Assembly (NCBI GenBank): GCA_019639055.1
Contig: JAHBSP010000006.1
Location: 1-64,000 of the forward strand
Source: Microbacteriaceae bacterium
GTDB taxonomy: Bacteria > Actinomycetota > Actinomycetes > Actinomycetales > Microbacteriaceae
DNA: 64,000 bases
Direction of reading: 5' to 3'
In this document: one piece after another, positions 1 to 12,420 of the stretch
Layout: every line of letters starts with the position of its first letter
Position numbering within the stretch: the stretch's first letter is position 1
Translations under genes and position numbers: made by a program
Notes under the pieces: generated by a model
Databases searched by the model: none
Told to the model about the DNA's origin: nothing
The model's input: the letters and a program-made list of their open reading frames with translations, nothing else

Positions 1-1
1 A

Positions 2-440
2 TTTCTGCGGCGGGGCTGCGTTCGCCGTGGCGGGCGAGCCAGTCGTGTTGCAGGGCGACGAGCTGGTAGAAGTCGGGGTTCTGCTTGGGGTCGGGCGTTA
101 TCTTCTCGGTGATCTCGCGTTCCTTGATGCGTCTGCCGCTGGGGAGTTTGATGCGGTCGCCGGTGATCGTGGCGACGCGCTCCATGTCGAACAGCGGCTT
201 GTTGATGTTCGCCTCGATGCGGGCGATGGGGAGTTCGCGGAGTTGCTGACTGGTGATCGAGTCGCCCGGTATGCGGGGCAGGTGGATCACTCCGGTGACG
301 CGAATCTCGGGGGGTGTGCGCCAGGTTTGGCGCTGGAGGCGGATCAGTACGCGGGTGCGGGTGTCGGTGTGCTCGATGTAGCGCCAACGTCCGTCGAGGC
401 TCGCCGCGTGCCATTGGCTGACGTACTGCTCCCCTACGTC
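2..440 (-). CDS. partial unknown protein of the integrated element
   Basis: This minus-strand frame is open from about position 440 (and beyond) down to the left edge, giving at least 146 residues without a stop. Its translation looks protein-like (runs such as RVLIRLQRQTWRTPPEIRV, then GDSITSQQLRELPIARIEA), whereas the opposite strand here translates to low-information sequence. I do not recognise a named family; the LRELPIARIEA stretch is reminiscent of small proteins beside recombinases in actinobacterial elements, but that is an impression. No convincing start is visible: an in-frame GTG lies at 494, but that part is antisense to recombinase coding sequence, so the 5' end is probably missing and the usable part may begin near 380-400. 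The 3' end is beyond the window. Base composition is clearly richer in G+C than the chromosome to the right. Confidence 0.45.
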
Positions 441-767
441 AAGAAGCGGATGCAGGGGCGCGGCCCGGATGCACTGCTGTTCCCGCCGCTGCACCGCGCC
501 CGGTTCCTCGACTGGTTGAACTGGGGCGAGACGGGCCAGGGGCGCACGATCCACGACCTCCGGCACACTGCCGTGTGCGTTTGGCTTGCCTCCGGGGTCA
601 AGCCCGGCGTGGTCAAGTCGTGGGCGGGGCACGCGAGCCTCAGCACGACCGATATCTACGTTCACCACCTCGGCACCGAGGCCGACGCCGAAGGACTCGC
701 TCTGCTCAATCAGCAGACGGGGGCACACCGGGGGCACACGCGGAAAGGAGGCCGCCGAAGCGGGTGA
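384..767 (+). pseudogene. C-terminal part of tyrosine recombinase (integrase), 5' truncated
   Basis: The last about 125 residues match the catalytic domain of phage/ICE-type tyrosine recombinases. A VPLADVLLPYV strand region is followed by the HDLRHT box (Arg and His), then WAGHASLSTTDIYVHH, which supplies the second His and the nucleophilic Tyr. The frame stays open upstream to position 27, but that 5' part does not read like an integrase N-terminus (no core-binding domain) and is antisense to a better frame, so I treat the gene as truncated near 370-400. The stop lies 33 bp from the encoded 3' end of tRNA-Ile, the usual place for an element integrated into a tRNA gene. A full-length integrase of this type is normally 350-400 residues. 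Function as a remnant is unlikely; it marks the edge of an element or a deletion inside one. Confidence 0.7.
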
Positions 768-800
768 TTCCCGAACTGTTGCCCTATCAGGCATTCAATA

Positions 801-877
801 TGGTGGGGCTACCAGGACTTGAACCTGGGACCTCTTCATTATCAGTGAAGCGCTCTAACCACCTGAGCTATAGCCCC
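801..877 (-). tRNA. tRNA-Ile (GAT), CCA end encoded
   Basis: Read on the minus strand the sequence folds as a full cloverleaf. GGGGCTA pairs with TAGCCCC in the acceptor stem, the D arm contains AGCTCAGGTGGTTAGAGC, the anticodon loop is CTGATAA (GAT), and the T arm contains GGTTCAAGTCC. An A discriminator and encoded CCA follow (801-803). It follows DUF3566 and gyrA on the same strand, as is usual in actinobacteria, where tRNA-Ala often comes next. Here the next sequence is a recombinase fragment, so the tRNA 3' part is the likely attachment site of the element to the left. Confidence 0.97.
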
Positions 878-923
878 GAAGTCCAGATAAGACACTATCT
901 TAAAAGGACCCTAAAATTCAAAT

Positions 924-1334
924 TTACTGATTGCTGAACCCAACAAGAATACCACCCGTTAGCTTCGCTGTCAGGTTATAAATAATTGAGCCAATTCCGG
1001 AGAGTGCTGTGAAGACCACAATCAATAGCCCTCCGAAAATAATCGAGTACATTAAAACGTTCTGGAAGCTAATAAGATCAAGGATTCCACCACCTACAGC
1101 GCCATCTGATGAAAGGAATTCTCCTAGCATTTCGTCAAGTTTCTCAAAAATTCCGAGAGTGGTTAGTAGTCCCCAAAGTAGGACTACAACAACAATTAGA
1201 ATTACTGCTGCAATGATGGAAAGCACAAAGCCAAGCTTGATAGCTGACCAGAAGTCAACGTAAACCAAACGCAAACGGACCTGCTTGCCGCCCTTAGGTG
1301 CCTTATCGGCTAGTTTGTCGGCGACGGTACTCAT
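924..1334 (-). CDS. DUF3566 membrane protein
   Basis: A 136-residue protein of the DUF3566 family, found directly downstream of gyrA in most actinobacteria. A short basic N-terminus (VRLRLVYVDFWSAIKLGF) leads into a first membrane segment at about residues 33-57. A soluble loop follows that contains a conserved-looking amphipathic stretch (residues about 62-82), and then a second membrane segment at about 92-116. Its role is unknown; the constant position behind gyrA suggests co-transcription with the gyrase operon. The start codon immediately precedes the gyrA stop region (adjacent genes with no gap), which supports translational coupling. Confidence 0.88.
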   Translation of the reverse strand: MSTVADKLADKAPKGGKQVRLRLVYVDFWSAIKLGFVLSIIAAVILIVVVVLLWGLLTTLGIFEKLDEMLGEFLSSDGAVGGGILDLISFQNVLMYSIIFGGLLIVVFTALSGIGSIIYNLTAKLTGGILVGFSNQ

Positions 1335-5859
<4,525 letters not shown>

Positions 5860-5979
5860 TTAACGATAAAAGCCTTTTTTCGCGATTTACGGCACTAGGC
5901 AGTGCAGTTACAATACCGACCCTATTCTATCAATTTTGAGTCGCTCTAGCGAGTGTTTAGATACCTTTTTGGGGATAAT

Positions 5980-6483
5980 TTACCCGTAAGTGTCGCGTGG
6001 GCCGCGGCCGGGCACTGTTCTGGAGCCGTGATTCCAGTTTGGTGCCTCGGGACCAACAAAGCGAATTTCAGAAAGTTGCACGCTTGGAAAGTGGCTCTCT
6101 ATATTGTTAATAATTTTAATATGCTCAAGTTTGAGCTGAGTTGCCCATGCAGTTGATTCACACTTAACTAAAAGTTTTCCTGCATTCAGTGAAACAGGTT
6201 TTGTCTTGGCTGCCACTTGGGCTCCAACTATCTCTGACCAGGCTGCAAAAATTCCCGCTTCTTCTAGCTGCGCATCCCATCCCTGGTTAGTGCTAACCAC
6301 TTTAATGATGTCGGCCGCGGCTATTGGATCGCGCCCTTTTCCATACGCTTTTTTGGAGTTTCTAATGTCGGCTAATTTTTTGAGTCCTGAATTACCGCGC
6401 TCTGGTTCCTCGAAATCTAAATCTTCTCGCTTATTCCCAAAAAGTTTTCTAAAGCGCTTATATATCGAAGTCGTTTCTTTCAT
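5980..6483 (-). CDS. DciA-family (DUF721) protein
   Basis: A 167-residue protein with the DUF721/DciA domain in its C-terminal half (about residues 65-150: W..IVG..VA..TKPVSL..GKLLVKCESTAWATQL). DciA proteins help load the replicative helicase DnaB in bacteria that lack DnaC or DnaI; that role is known for the family and inferred here. The N-terminal about 60 residues are charged and probably flexible. It sits between recF and gyrB as in other actinobacteria, and its ATG overlaps the recF stop (ATGA), so the two are translationally coupled. dnaB itself is at 23347 in this window. Confidence 0.9.
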   Translation of the reverse strand: MKETTSIYKRFRKLFGNKREDLDFEEPERGNSGLKKLADIRNSKKAYGKGRDPIAAADIIKVVSTNQGWDAQLEEAGIFAAWSEIVGAQVAAKTKPVSLNAGKLLVKCESTAWATQLKLEHIKIINNIESHFPSVQLSEIRFVGPEAPNWNHGSRTVPGRGPRDTYG

Positions 6484-7595
6484 TTGATTCGACCGGTTTC
6501 AATTTCGACAATTGTTCCACGTAGAACATTTGGTACGTCTTCAGGATCTGCTGTAGTGATTAGTACCTGCTCAAAATCTTTAATCGCCTCCGCTAGTCTC
6601 TCCCTGCGTGAGACATCAAGTTCGGCAAAAACATCATCAAGTATTAATACCGGATCTCCCAGTGGTCCGTCTTTGAGAAGCTTTGCCGCTGCAAGGCGGA
6701 GGCTTATTGCCATTGACCAGGATTCCCCGTGGCTGGAGTGTGTTTTTGCCGGCAATGAGTTAATGCTGAGAAACACATCATCTCGGTGTGGGCCAGCGAG
6801 CGTGACCCCGCGCTCGATTTCCTGTGCCGCCTTATTAGTTAATGCTCGACTCAATAAATCCGAAATTTCTTGAAGCGTGGGTAAATCATCCCTAGAAAAT
6901 TCACCCGCATCTGCAATATCAGAAACATATGAAATTCCAGCATGGTGATTATCGCCTGCAATATTTTGATAGCTCTGTTCTAAATATGGAAGCAGTTGCT
7001 TCACGAGTTGGAGTCGATATTCGATGGTCTTAGCACCCAGGGAAATAATTTTTTCAGTCCATATATCTAGAGTCTGATTTTCACTATTTCCTCGAATTGT
7101 TTTGAGTAAGGAATTTCGCTGCCTAATAGCGCGCTCATAATCTGTGAGAGTGGCTAAATAGTTCGGGAAAATTTTCGAAGCAAGAACATCTAAATAATTA
7201 CGTCTGTCTGCAGGATCACCTTTTACCAAGGCTAAATCTTCCGGGGCGAAAACTACTGTGGTGATTGCTGCAACAAGGTCTTTCAATTTTGCTGGATGAG
7301 AACCAATCATTACCACAGTTGGTTTATTTCTGTTTAGTTGCGCTGCTATTGTTAGAGCTCTTTCACCCTGCCGGCATTGGATGCGCAAAACCGCTTCATC
7401 AGCACCGACACGGATAAGTGGGTCAGTTCCTGAAACCCTGTGGCTTGAGGCATTGGATGCCCAAACAACACTCTCAATAAGGTTTGTTTTTCCCTGACCG
7501 TTTTTTCCAAGTAGCACAGTAAAACCAGGATCTAAATCAAGGCTGGCATTTTCGTAGTTTCGAAAATTTGTCAGGTCGATCTTGCTTATCCGCAT
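6480..7595 (-). CDS. recF: RecF recombination mediator ATPase
   Basis: An SMC-like ABC ATPase that helps RecOR load RecA at single-strand gaps. Walker A is GKNGQGKT at residues 30-37. The C-terminal signature and Walker B region includes GPHRDD and LILDDVFAELD near residue 320, followed by a D-loop. Length 371 is typical. It is the third gene of dnaA-dnaN-recF, 24 bp behind dnaN. The 3' part of the gene contains a near-perfect copy of the parS sequence found around rsmG (6513-6528, one mismatch), an unusual position that may be functional. Confidence 0.97.
   Translation of the reverse strand: MRISKIDLTNFRNYENASLDLDPGFTVLLGKNGQGKTNLIESVVWASNASSHRVSGTDPLIRVGADEAVLRIQCRQGERALTIAAQLNRNKPTVVMIGSHPAKLKDLVAAITTVVFAPEDLALVKGDPADRRNYLDVLASKIFPNYLATLTDYERAIRQRNSLLKTIRGNSENQTLDIWTEKIISLGAKTIEYRLQLVKQLLPYLEQSYQNIAGDNHHAGISYVSDIADAGEFSRDDLPTLQEISDLLSRALTNKAAQEIERGVTLAGPHRDDVFLSINSLPAKTHSSHGESWSMAISLRLAAAKLLKDGPLGDPVLILDDVFAELDVSRRERLAEAIKDFEQVLITTADPEDVPNVLRGTIVEIETGRIK
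6513..6528. promoter_or_regulatory. candidate parS site inside recF
   Basis: TGTTCCACGTAGAACA differs at a single base from the two exact 16-bp palindromes at 12897 and 13523. It lies within the 3' coding end of recF, about 6.4 kb from the other copies and on the other side of the origin. ParB sites clustered around oriC are normal in actinobacteria, and one-mismatch sites often bind. The codon constraint of recF could also produce it by chance, so this is a candidate. Confidence 0.6.
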
Positions 7596-7619
7596 TTATA
7601 AACCTTGCGGGGTAACCCC

Positions 7620-8750
7620 TTAGCGCAACAACATTTTTGGCTGTAACAAGTAACGATAGTTTGTTACATCGTTTGAACTCTGAGCTGTAATCAAAACTGG
7701 ACCAGATTTGTTTGGATTTTCAGTCTTAGTGAATGCAATTTTTGTAAATTCTGCATGTACTGCGCCAAGACCATCAAGTAGAAACTGTGGCTTCAAAGAA
7801 ACAACAGTGTTTTCGCCAACTAATTGGACATCCAATATTTCGCTTGCCTGTGCCAGTTCGCCACTCGATGCATCAAGTTCGACTGAGTTATTTTCGAAAG
7901 TAAATTTCAAAGCTGCATCTCTTTCAAGAACTGTCTGCACTCTTCGAGTAGCAGCAATTAAATCTTGAGTATTTACAACAGCGTAGTGATCAGTATCTTC
8001 CGGGAAAAGTCTTTTTACTGGAGGGAAGTTTCCGGAAATGAGTCTTGAAGTCACGGCCTTATTGTCGGAAACAAAAGCGATATATCTCCGGTCTTCTTCA
8101 CCAGCTATAACGACTTCCACAGTTCCTATAGAACCGAAACTTTTACCAACCTCTTGAATCGTTCTAAAAGGAACTAGTGCAGTTGCTCCGTCAAGATTCT
8201 CACCATCCCAGTCAATTTCTCTAACCGCTGCTCGATACCTGTCGGTGGCAATCAAACTGAGTTTGTTATTAGCAAAATCTAGTTGCACACCGGTAATCAC
8301 CGGGGTTACATCGTCGCGTGAAGCTGCAATAGTTACCTGGCTGATCGCGTCAGAAAATTCTTCCGTTTTTACTAATCCGCGACTTCCCTCAATTTCTGGG
8401 AGTTTTGGATATTCCTCAAGTGGCATTGTTTGGAGCACAAACTTTGAGGCACCTGAATGAACTGTGACCTTATTTCCATCAAGAGTTACCGTGACTGTTT
8501 CTTCTGGTAATTTGCTGGCGATATCAGAAAGCATTCTTCCCGAAACCAAAACCCTACCTTCGACATCGACTGCAGCATCAATAGTGTTTCTGGCTGAAAC
8601 TTCGTAATCGAATGACGACAGTGTCAAAGAAGATCCGGAAGTGCTGATAAGCACACCGCTAAGAATTGGAAGAGTTGGCCTCTGTGCCAGTAGCCGAACG
8701 GCAAAAGACACCGCTTCACTAAATGCATCTCGGTTTACTTGAAATTTCAC
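7620..8750 (-). CDS. dnaN: DNA polymerase III beta sliding clamp
   Basis: The ring-shaped processivity clamp of the replicative polymerase, 376 residues. The N-terminus MKFQVNRDAFSEAVSFAVRLL and the internal SGNFPPVKRLFP and C-terminal PVLITAQ..NYRYLLQP motifs are typical. Three repeated clamp folds of about 120 residues each fill the protein. It stands between the origin region and recF. The RBS is good: AGGAGGAA lies just upstream of the ATG on the minus strand. Confidence 0.98.
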   Translation of the reverse strand: MKFQVNRDAFSEAVSFAVRLLAQRPTLPILSGVLISTSGSSLTLSSFDYEVSARNTIDAAVDVEGRVLVSGRMLSDIASKLPEETVTVTLDGNKVTVHSGASKFVLQTMPLEEYPKLPEIEGSRGLVKTEEFSDAISQVTIAASRDDVTPVITGVQLDFANNKLSLIATDRYRAAVREIDWDGENLDGATALVPFRTIQEVGKSFGSIGTVEVVIAGEEDRRYIAFVSDNKAVTSRLISGNFPPVKRLFPEDTDHYAVVNTQDLIAATRRVQTVLERDAALKFTFENNSVELDASSGELAQASEILDVQLVGENTVVSLKPQFLLDGLGAVHAEFTKIAFTKTENPNKSGPVLITAQSSNDVTNYRYLLQPKMLLR

Positions 8751-9060
8751 CGTTCCTCCTAAACAGTCTCCAACAATGTTACCGCGAGTGCTTCAGAGCA
8801 TTGGCGTTAGCTTCTTGTATGTAATTTAAATCTAATGTTAATAACACCTGTGGATAGTGTGGATAACTTAGCAGATATCAGTTGAGAGTAAGAAACTACA
8901 TTCTTGTAAGTTGTGTAATTGGTTCGAATAACTCGTGGATAGAATTTTGTCTGTTCCGATACCCCGAAAAACAATCCACAATTTTAGAGAAGTTATCCAC
9001 AGGATATTTGCCTTAATCTATAAGACATTTCCACAAACATGTGGATAACTTCTGCATAGT
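8751..9060. other. oriC: replication origin (oriC) region between dnaA and dnaN
   Basis: This 310-bp gap holds three exact DnaA boxes (TTATCCACA): 8858-8866 minus, 8993-9001 plus and 9040-9048 minus. Weaker copies are visible at 8849-8857 (one mismatch), 8934-8942 and around 8972-8980. An AT-rich stretch (8821-8846, with TTTAAA and AATGTTAATAA) is a candidate unwinding element. The dnaA-dnaN spacer is the known origin location in actinobacteria, and the box density supports it here. Additional exact boxes upstream of dnaA (10477, 10541) may contribute. Confidence 0.9.
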
Positions 9061-10467
9061 TTATGTGTAACGCTGCTTAATCTTTTGCTCTAATTCGGTG
9101 ACCTGGTTGTAAATAACGCGTCTTTCACTCATCAGGTCAATGATTTTATTATTTGCGTACATCACAGTGGTGTGGTCTCTCCCACCAAATAATTTTCCAA
9201 TTTTCGGATAAGCCAAATCGGTAAGATTCCTAACCAGGTACATCGCAATCTGTCTTGCAGTTGCCACTTCCTGTGTTCTACCTGCTCCGTAAATATCTTC
9301 AGTGTCAATATTGAAATATTCAGATACCGCTGTGATTATTTCACTTGGCGATATAACTTGATCATCGTGCAGCGCAATTACGTCTTTGAGCACGATCTGG
9401 ACGAGGTCGAGATCAATTGGTTTCCGATTCAAACTGGCAAAAGCGGAAACCCTAATTAGGGTTCCTTCAAGCTCACGGATATTTGAAGAAATTTTGGTAG
9501 CAATATATTCAAGAACATGGACGTCTATTGAAAGATGCTCAAGTTCTGCTTTTCTGCGCAGAATCGCAATACGAGTTTCAATATCTGGAGCCTGAACATC
9601 TGTGATTAATCCCCATTCAAATCTTGAGCGCATACGTTCCTCAAAGCCCTGAAGTTTCTTCGGAGGAACATCACTTGTGATGACTACTTGTTTGTGGTGA
9701 TCGTGCAAGGTATTGAATGTGTGGAAGAAAGAATCCTGTGTAGAGTCCCTGTTTTGCAGGAATTGAATGTCGTCAATGAGCAAAATATCTACGTCGCGAT
9801 ATCTGGAGTTAAAGGTACTCATTTGGTTACTGGCAATTGAGTTTATGAAGTCGTTAGTGAATTCTTCGCTGGATACGTAGCGGACTTTAATGCCGGGAGT
9901 GTTGGCCAAAGCGTAGTGTCCGATGGCGTGGAGAAGGTGGGTTTTTCCCAGACCACTCTGTCCGTAAATAAACAGTGGGTTGTAACTTCTAGCGGGAGCT
10001 TCAGCAACCGCAAGAGCGGCAGCGTGCGCGAAACGGTTTGACTGTCCGATAACGAAATTATCAAAAGTGTATTTGCTGTTGAGGTTTGATCCTCCGGTAA
10101 CTATTGTCCCGGTGGGCGTCATTTCAACGGTTGGGGTAGTGAAGTTAGTTGGGGGTTCTGCGACTTTGACGGGATCTACTTGGGGTAGCACATCCAGATC
10201 TGGATTAACCGCGATTGCGTAGTTTGTTAGCTCTAAGTTTTCTCCGGCTTCTGAAAGTGCAGCAACAAGAGGGATGCGCAGCTGGGTATTAATGATTCTC
10301 TCGGTTACTGCGTTGGGAACCTCTAAGATAATGGTTCCAGCTGAAATACCCGCAGGCTGAATAAGATCGAGGAAACCTTTTTGATAGTTAGTTATCTGGT
10401 CATCTTTTTCGAGAGAGGAACGAATAGCGTGCCATATTCGAGCGGTCGACTCGTCTTCCTGGGCCAT
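9061..10467 (-). CDS. dnaA: chromosomal replication initiator DnaA
   Basis: The AAA+ initiator that binds DnaA boxes and opens the origin. I chose ATG 10467 (MAQEDESTARIW, 468 residues) because AGGAGGAA sits directly upstream; a longer open frame to 10491 would run through a DnaA box. Walker A GQSGLGKTH is at about 169-177, Walker B follows in the LLIDDIQFL segment, sensor and box VII regions follow, and the C-terminal DNA-binding domain IV carries the GGRDHTTVMYA signature. The spacer domain II is short compared with high-G+C actinobacteria, consistent with a streamlined genome. DnaA boxes immediately before the gene suggest autoregulation. Confidence 0.98.
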   Translation of the reverse strand: MAQEDESTARIWHAIRSSLEKDDQITNYQKGFLDLIQPAGISAGTIILEVPNAVTERIINTQLRIPLVAALSEAGENLELTNYAIAVNPDLDVLPQVDPVKVAEPPTNFTTPTVEMTPTGTIVTGGSNLNSKYTFDNFVIGQSNRFAHAAALAVAEAPARSYNPLFIYGQSGLGKTHLLHAIGHYALANTPGIKVRYVSSEEFTNDFINSIASNQMSTFNSRYRDVDILLIDDIQFLQNRDSTQDSFFHTFNTLHDHHKQVVITSDVPPKKLQGFEERMRSRFEWGLITDVQAPDIETRIAILRRKAELEHLSIDVHVLEYIATKISSNIRELEGTLIRVSAFASLNRKPIDLDLVQIVLKDVIALHDDQVISPSEIITAVSEYFNIDTEDIYGAGRTQEVATARQIAMYLVRNLTDLAYPKIGKLFGGRDHTTVMYANNKIIDLMSERRVIYNQVTELEQKIKQRYT

Positions 10468-10476
10468 GGTTCCTCC

Positions 10477-10549
10477 TGTGGATAACTCCATAAAAACTAA
10501 ACAATTAACCGAAACTAATCAAGTTCTACACAATTTTGCTTGTGGATAA
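10477..10549. promoter_or_regulatory. two DnaA boxes upstream of dnaA
   Basis: Exact TGTGGATAA copies lie at 10477-10485 and 10541-10549, both in the same orientation, in the dnaA-rpmH spacer. The first abuts the dnaA RBS, so DnaA bound there would block its own translation start region or promoter. AT-rich sequence follows at about 10551-10615. They may act in autoregulation of dnaA or as an outer part of the origin; the sequence alone does not decide. Confidence 0.8.
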
Positions 10550-10667
10550 CATCTTAAAACTTTAATTTGCGTTTGATTATCTGAAAGAAAAGTTTTATCT
10601 TTAATAGTCTGCCTTTGGCACATCCCGTTTCTAAATAGTGGTCCCTAGAGGATTGCGAGAGATTGTT

Positions 10668-10805
10668 ATGAGTAAAAGAACCTTTCAACCAAATAACCGC
10701 CGTCGCGCGAAGACCCATGGTTTCCGCGCCCGTATGCGCACCCGTGCAGGCCGTGCAATCATTTCAGCCCGTCGTGCAAAAGGACGCAAAGAACTAACCG
10801 CATAG
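10668..10805 (+). CDS. rpmH: 50S ribosomal protein L34
   Basis: A 45-residue, strongly basic ribosomal protein of the large subunit: [18 protein letters not shown] at the start and [11 protein letters not shown] at the end, the standard L34 pattern. It begins at ATG 10668 behind GAGAGA. It is divergent from dnaA and heads the rpmH-rnpA-yidD-yidC-jag-rsmG series. Confidence 0.98.
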   Translation: MSKRTFQPNNRRRAKTHGFRARMRTRAGRAIISARRAKGRKELTA

Positions 10806-10813
10806 AGTAAGCA

Positions 10814-11137
10814 TTGCTTCCTCGCGAGTTCAGTCTAAGAACCAGCCAAGATTTCCGTCGTGTATTCAAAACCGGAAAACGAAGAGCTGGTTCTTTTTTG
10901 CAAATAACCTTCATCCCAGAAAAGGCTTTTAGGATGGGCGTGGTGGTTACCAAAGCATTTGGCTCAGCTCCAAAACGGAATCAGTTTCGCAGGCGAGTAA
11001 AAGCAATAGTTCGGGAATGGTTACAGGCAGATCCGAAACCGATACATTTAGTTGTTAGGTCTAGAGCCGGTAGTGAAAAAGCAAGCTATCAAGAATTGAA
11101 TACCGAATTACTTTCACTCTTAGAAGGAATCAAATGA
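10814..11137 (+). CDS. rnpA: ribonuclease P protein component
   Basis: The protein subunit of RNase P, which helps the catalytic RNA mature tRNA 5' ends; 107 residues. The conserved RNA-binding helix with the RNR-type motif reads KRNQFRRRVKAIVREW (about residues 56-71). The FRRVFKTGKR segment near the N-terminus is also typical. The start appears to be TTG 10814, 8 bp after rpmH, because no ATG is available before the conserved part. The gene overlaps yidD by 4 bp (ATGA). Confidence 0.95.
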   Translation: MLPREFSLRTSQDFRRVFKTGKRRAGSFLQITFIPEKAFRMGVVVTKAFGSAPKRNQFRRRVKAIVREWLQADPKPIHLVVRSRAGSEKASYQELNTELLSLLEGIK

Positions 11138-11433
11138 AGCGCATCCTGGTAACACTGTGGTTACTTCCGCGCAATGGCGCGATTCTTTTAATCAAGGGGT
11201 ATCGCAAATTTATCTCCCCTCTTTATGGGGACGTTTGTAAGTATTACCCCACCTGCTCACATTATGGGCTGCAGGTAATTCAGCAGTACGGATTAGTTAT
11301 TGGAAGTTTTAAAACTATTTTTCGGATTGGCAGGTGCCATCCATGGGCAAAAGGTGGCTTTGATGAAGTCAAAGATCGCCTCAACCCTTTGTTTGAACTT
11401 AATAGATTTGGGTTCGTAGTAGGAAGAGGATAA
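11134..11433 (+). CDS. yidD: membrane protein insertion efficiency factor YidD
   Basis: A 99-residue member of the YidD family, an inner-membrane-associated protein thought to assist YidC-dependent insertion. The family signature YYPTCSHYG with its conserved cysteine is at about residues 36-45, and CHPWAKGGFDEV near 69-80 is also typical. It lies between rnpA and yidC, overlapping rnpA by 4 bp and 3 bp before yidC, the normal order. Confidence 0.95.
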   Translation: MKRILVTLWLLPRNGAILLIKGYRKFISPLYGDVCKYYPTCSHYGLQVIQQYGLVIGSFKTIFRIGRCHPWAKGGFDEVKDRLNPLFELNRFGFVVGRG

Positions 11434-11436
11434 AGC

Positions 11437-12420
11437 GTGGATATTATTTCAACCATTCTTTGGCCAATTAAATGGGTTATTTCGGCGGTACTGTGGTTTT
11501 TCCACTGGGGACTGACAAGTTTGGGAATGTCCCCAGACAGCGGATGGACCTGGACTCTAGCCATTATTGGTCTCGTGGTTATTGTTCGTGCGGCACTGAT
11601 ACCGCTGTTCGTAAAACAGATTCTAAATCAGCGGGTGCAGATGGAGCTTGCTCCTGAATTGAAGCGCATTCAGGAAAAGTACCGTGGCAAAAAAGACCAG
11701 TTCTCTCGTGAAGCAATGATGCGCGAGACTCAGAACCTTTACAAGAAGCACGGCACCACACCTGTAGCTAGCTGTTTGCCGATGCTACTTCAAATGCCTA
11801 TCTTCTTTGCGCTTTACCAGGTGCTTATGGCAGCAGCACACAGGGAACCTTTTGGTCTTTTGGAAGCAAAAGCCATGGACTCTTTCGCCGATGCAGATAT
11901 TTTCGGGGCTGTGCTTCGTGGCAACATGATGGAAGCCTTTAACGAAGGATTACCAAACAACACCGCGCAGATTATCGTCTCTGCAGTAATGATTTTGATT
12001 ATGACCGGTTCTGTTTTGTTCACTCAGTTGCAAATTACTTCCAAGAACCTTTCAGAGTCTGCAAAGACAGGCCAGGCATACCAGATGCAACGCATCATGA
12101 TTTTTGTATTGCCAATCATTTTCATTGTTACCGGTATCGCATTCCCAATCGGAACCATGCTTTATTGGCTCACCACTAACCTCTGGAACATTGGTCAGCA
12201 GACAATGATTATTCGTAATATGCCTACACCTGGCAGCCAAGCTTACCGCGACTGGGAGAAGCGTCAAGAGAAGAAGGCCGCTAAGAAGGGCGCCTCTGCT
12301 GGCGTTGCAGAATTGAGCGAAGGCACCGAGCTAAACGCTACTTCTGTTCCAAAGCAGAACACCCAGCGCCAGCAACCGGTTAGCAAGAACCGCGCAAAGA
12401 AACAAGGGAAGAAAAAATGA
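11437..12420 (+). CDS. yidC: membrane protein insertase YidC
   Basis: A polytopic Oxa1/YidC-type insertase that places proteins in the cytoplasmic membrane with or without SecYEG; 327 residues. Hydrophobic segments are visible near residues 8-30, 37-58, 108-130, 175-195 and 215-240, and the conserved QMPIFFALYQVL stretch marks the second core helix. The basic C-terminal tail (about 265-327; KKAAKKGAS, KNRAKKQGKKK) probably binds the ribosome. The start is GTG 11437. Its stop overlaps the jag ATG. Confidence 0.96.
   Translation: MDIISTILWPIKWVISAVLWFFHWGLTSLGMSPDSGWTWTLAIIGLVVIVRAALIPLFVKQILNQRVQMELAPELKRIQEKYRGKKDQFSREAMMRETQNLYKKHGTTPVASCLPMLLQMPIFFALYQVLMAAAHREPFGLLEAKAMDSFADADIFGAVLRGNMMEAFNEGLPNNTAQIIVSAVMILIMTGSVLFTQLQITSKNLSESAKTGQAYQMQRIMIFVLPIIFIVTGIAFPIGTMLYWLTTNLWNIGQQTMIIRNMPTPGSQAYRDWEKRQEKKAAKKGASAGVAELSEGTELNATSVPKQNTQRQQPVSKNRAKKQGKKK

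Noticed and set aside
27-383. Plus-strand frame extending the recombinase to position 27
   Set aside because: The translation lacks a core-binding domain and is low in information; the minus strand here reads much better.
575-937. Open frame crossing the tRNA-Ile gene
   Set aside because: It includes the antisense tRNA sequence, giving the well-known false peptide GLPGLEPGTSSL; not a protein.
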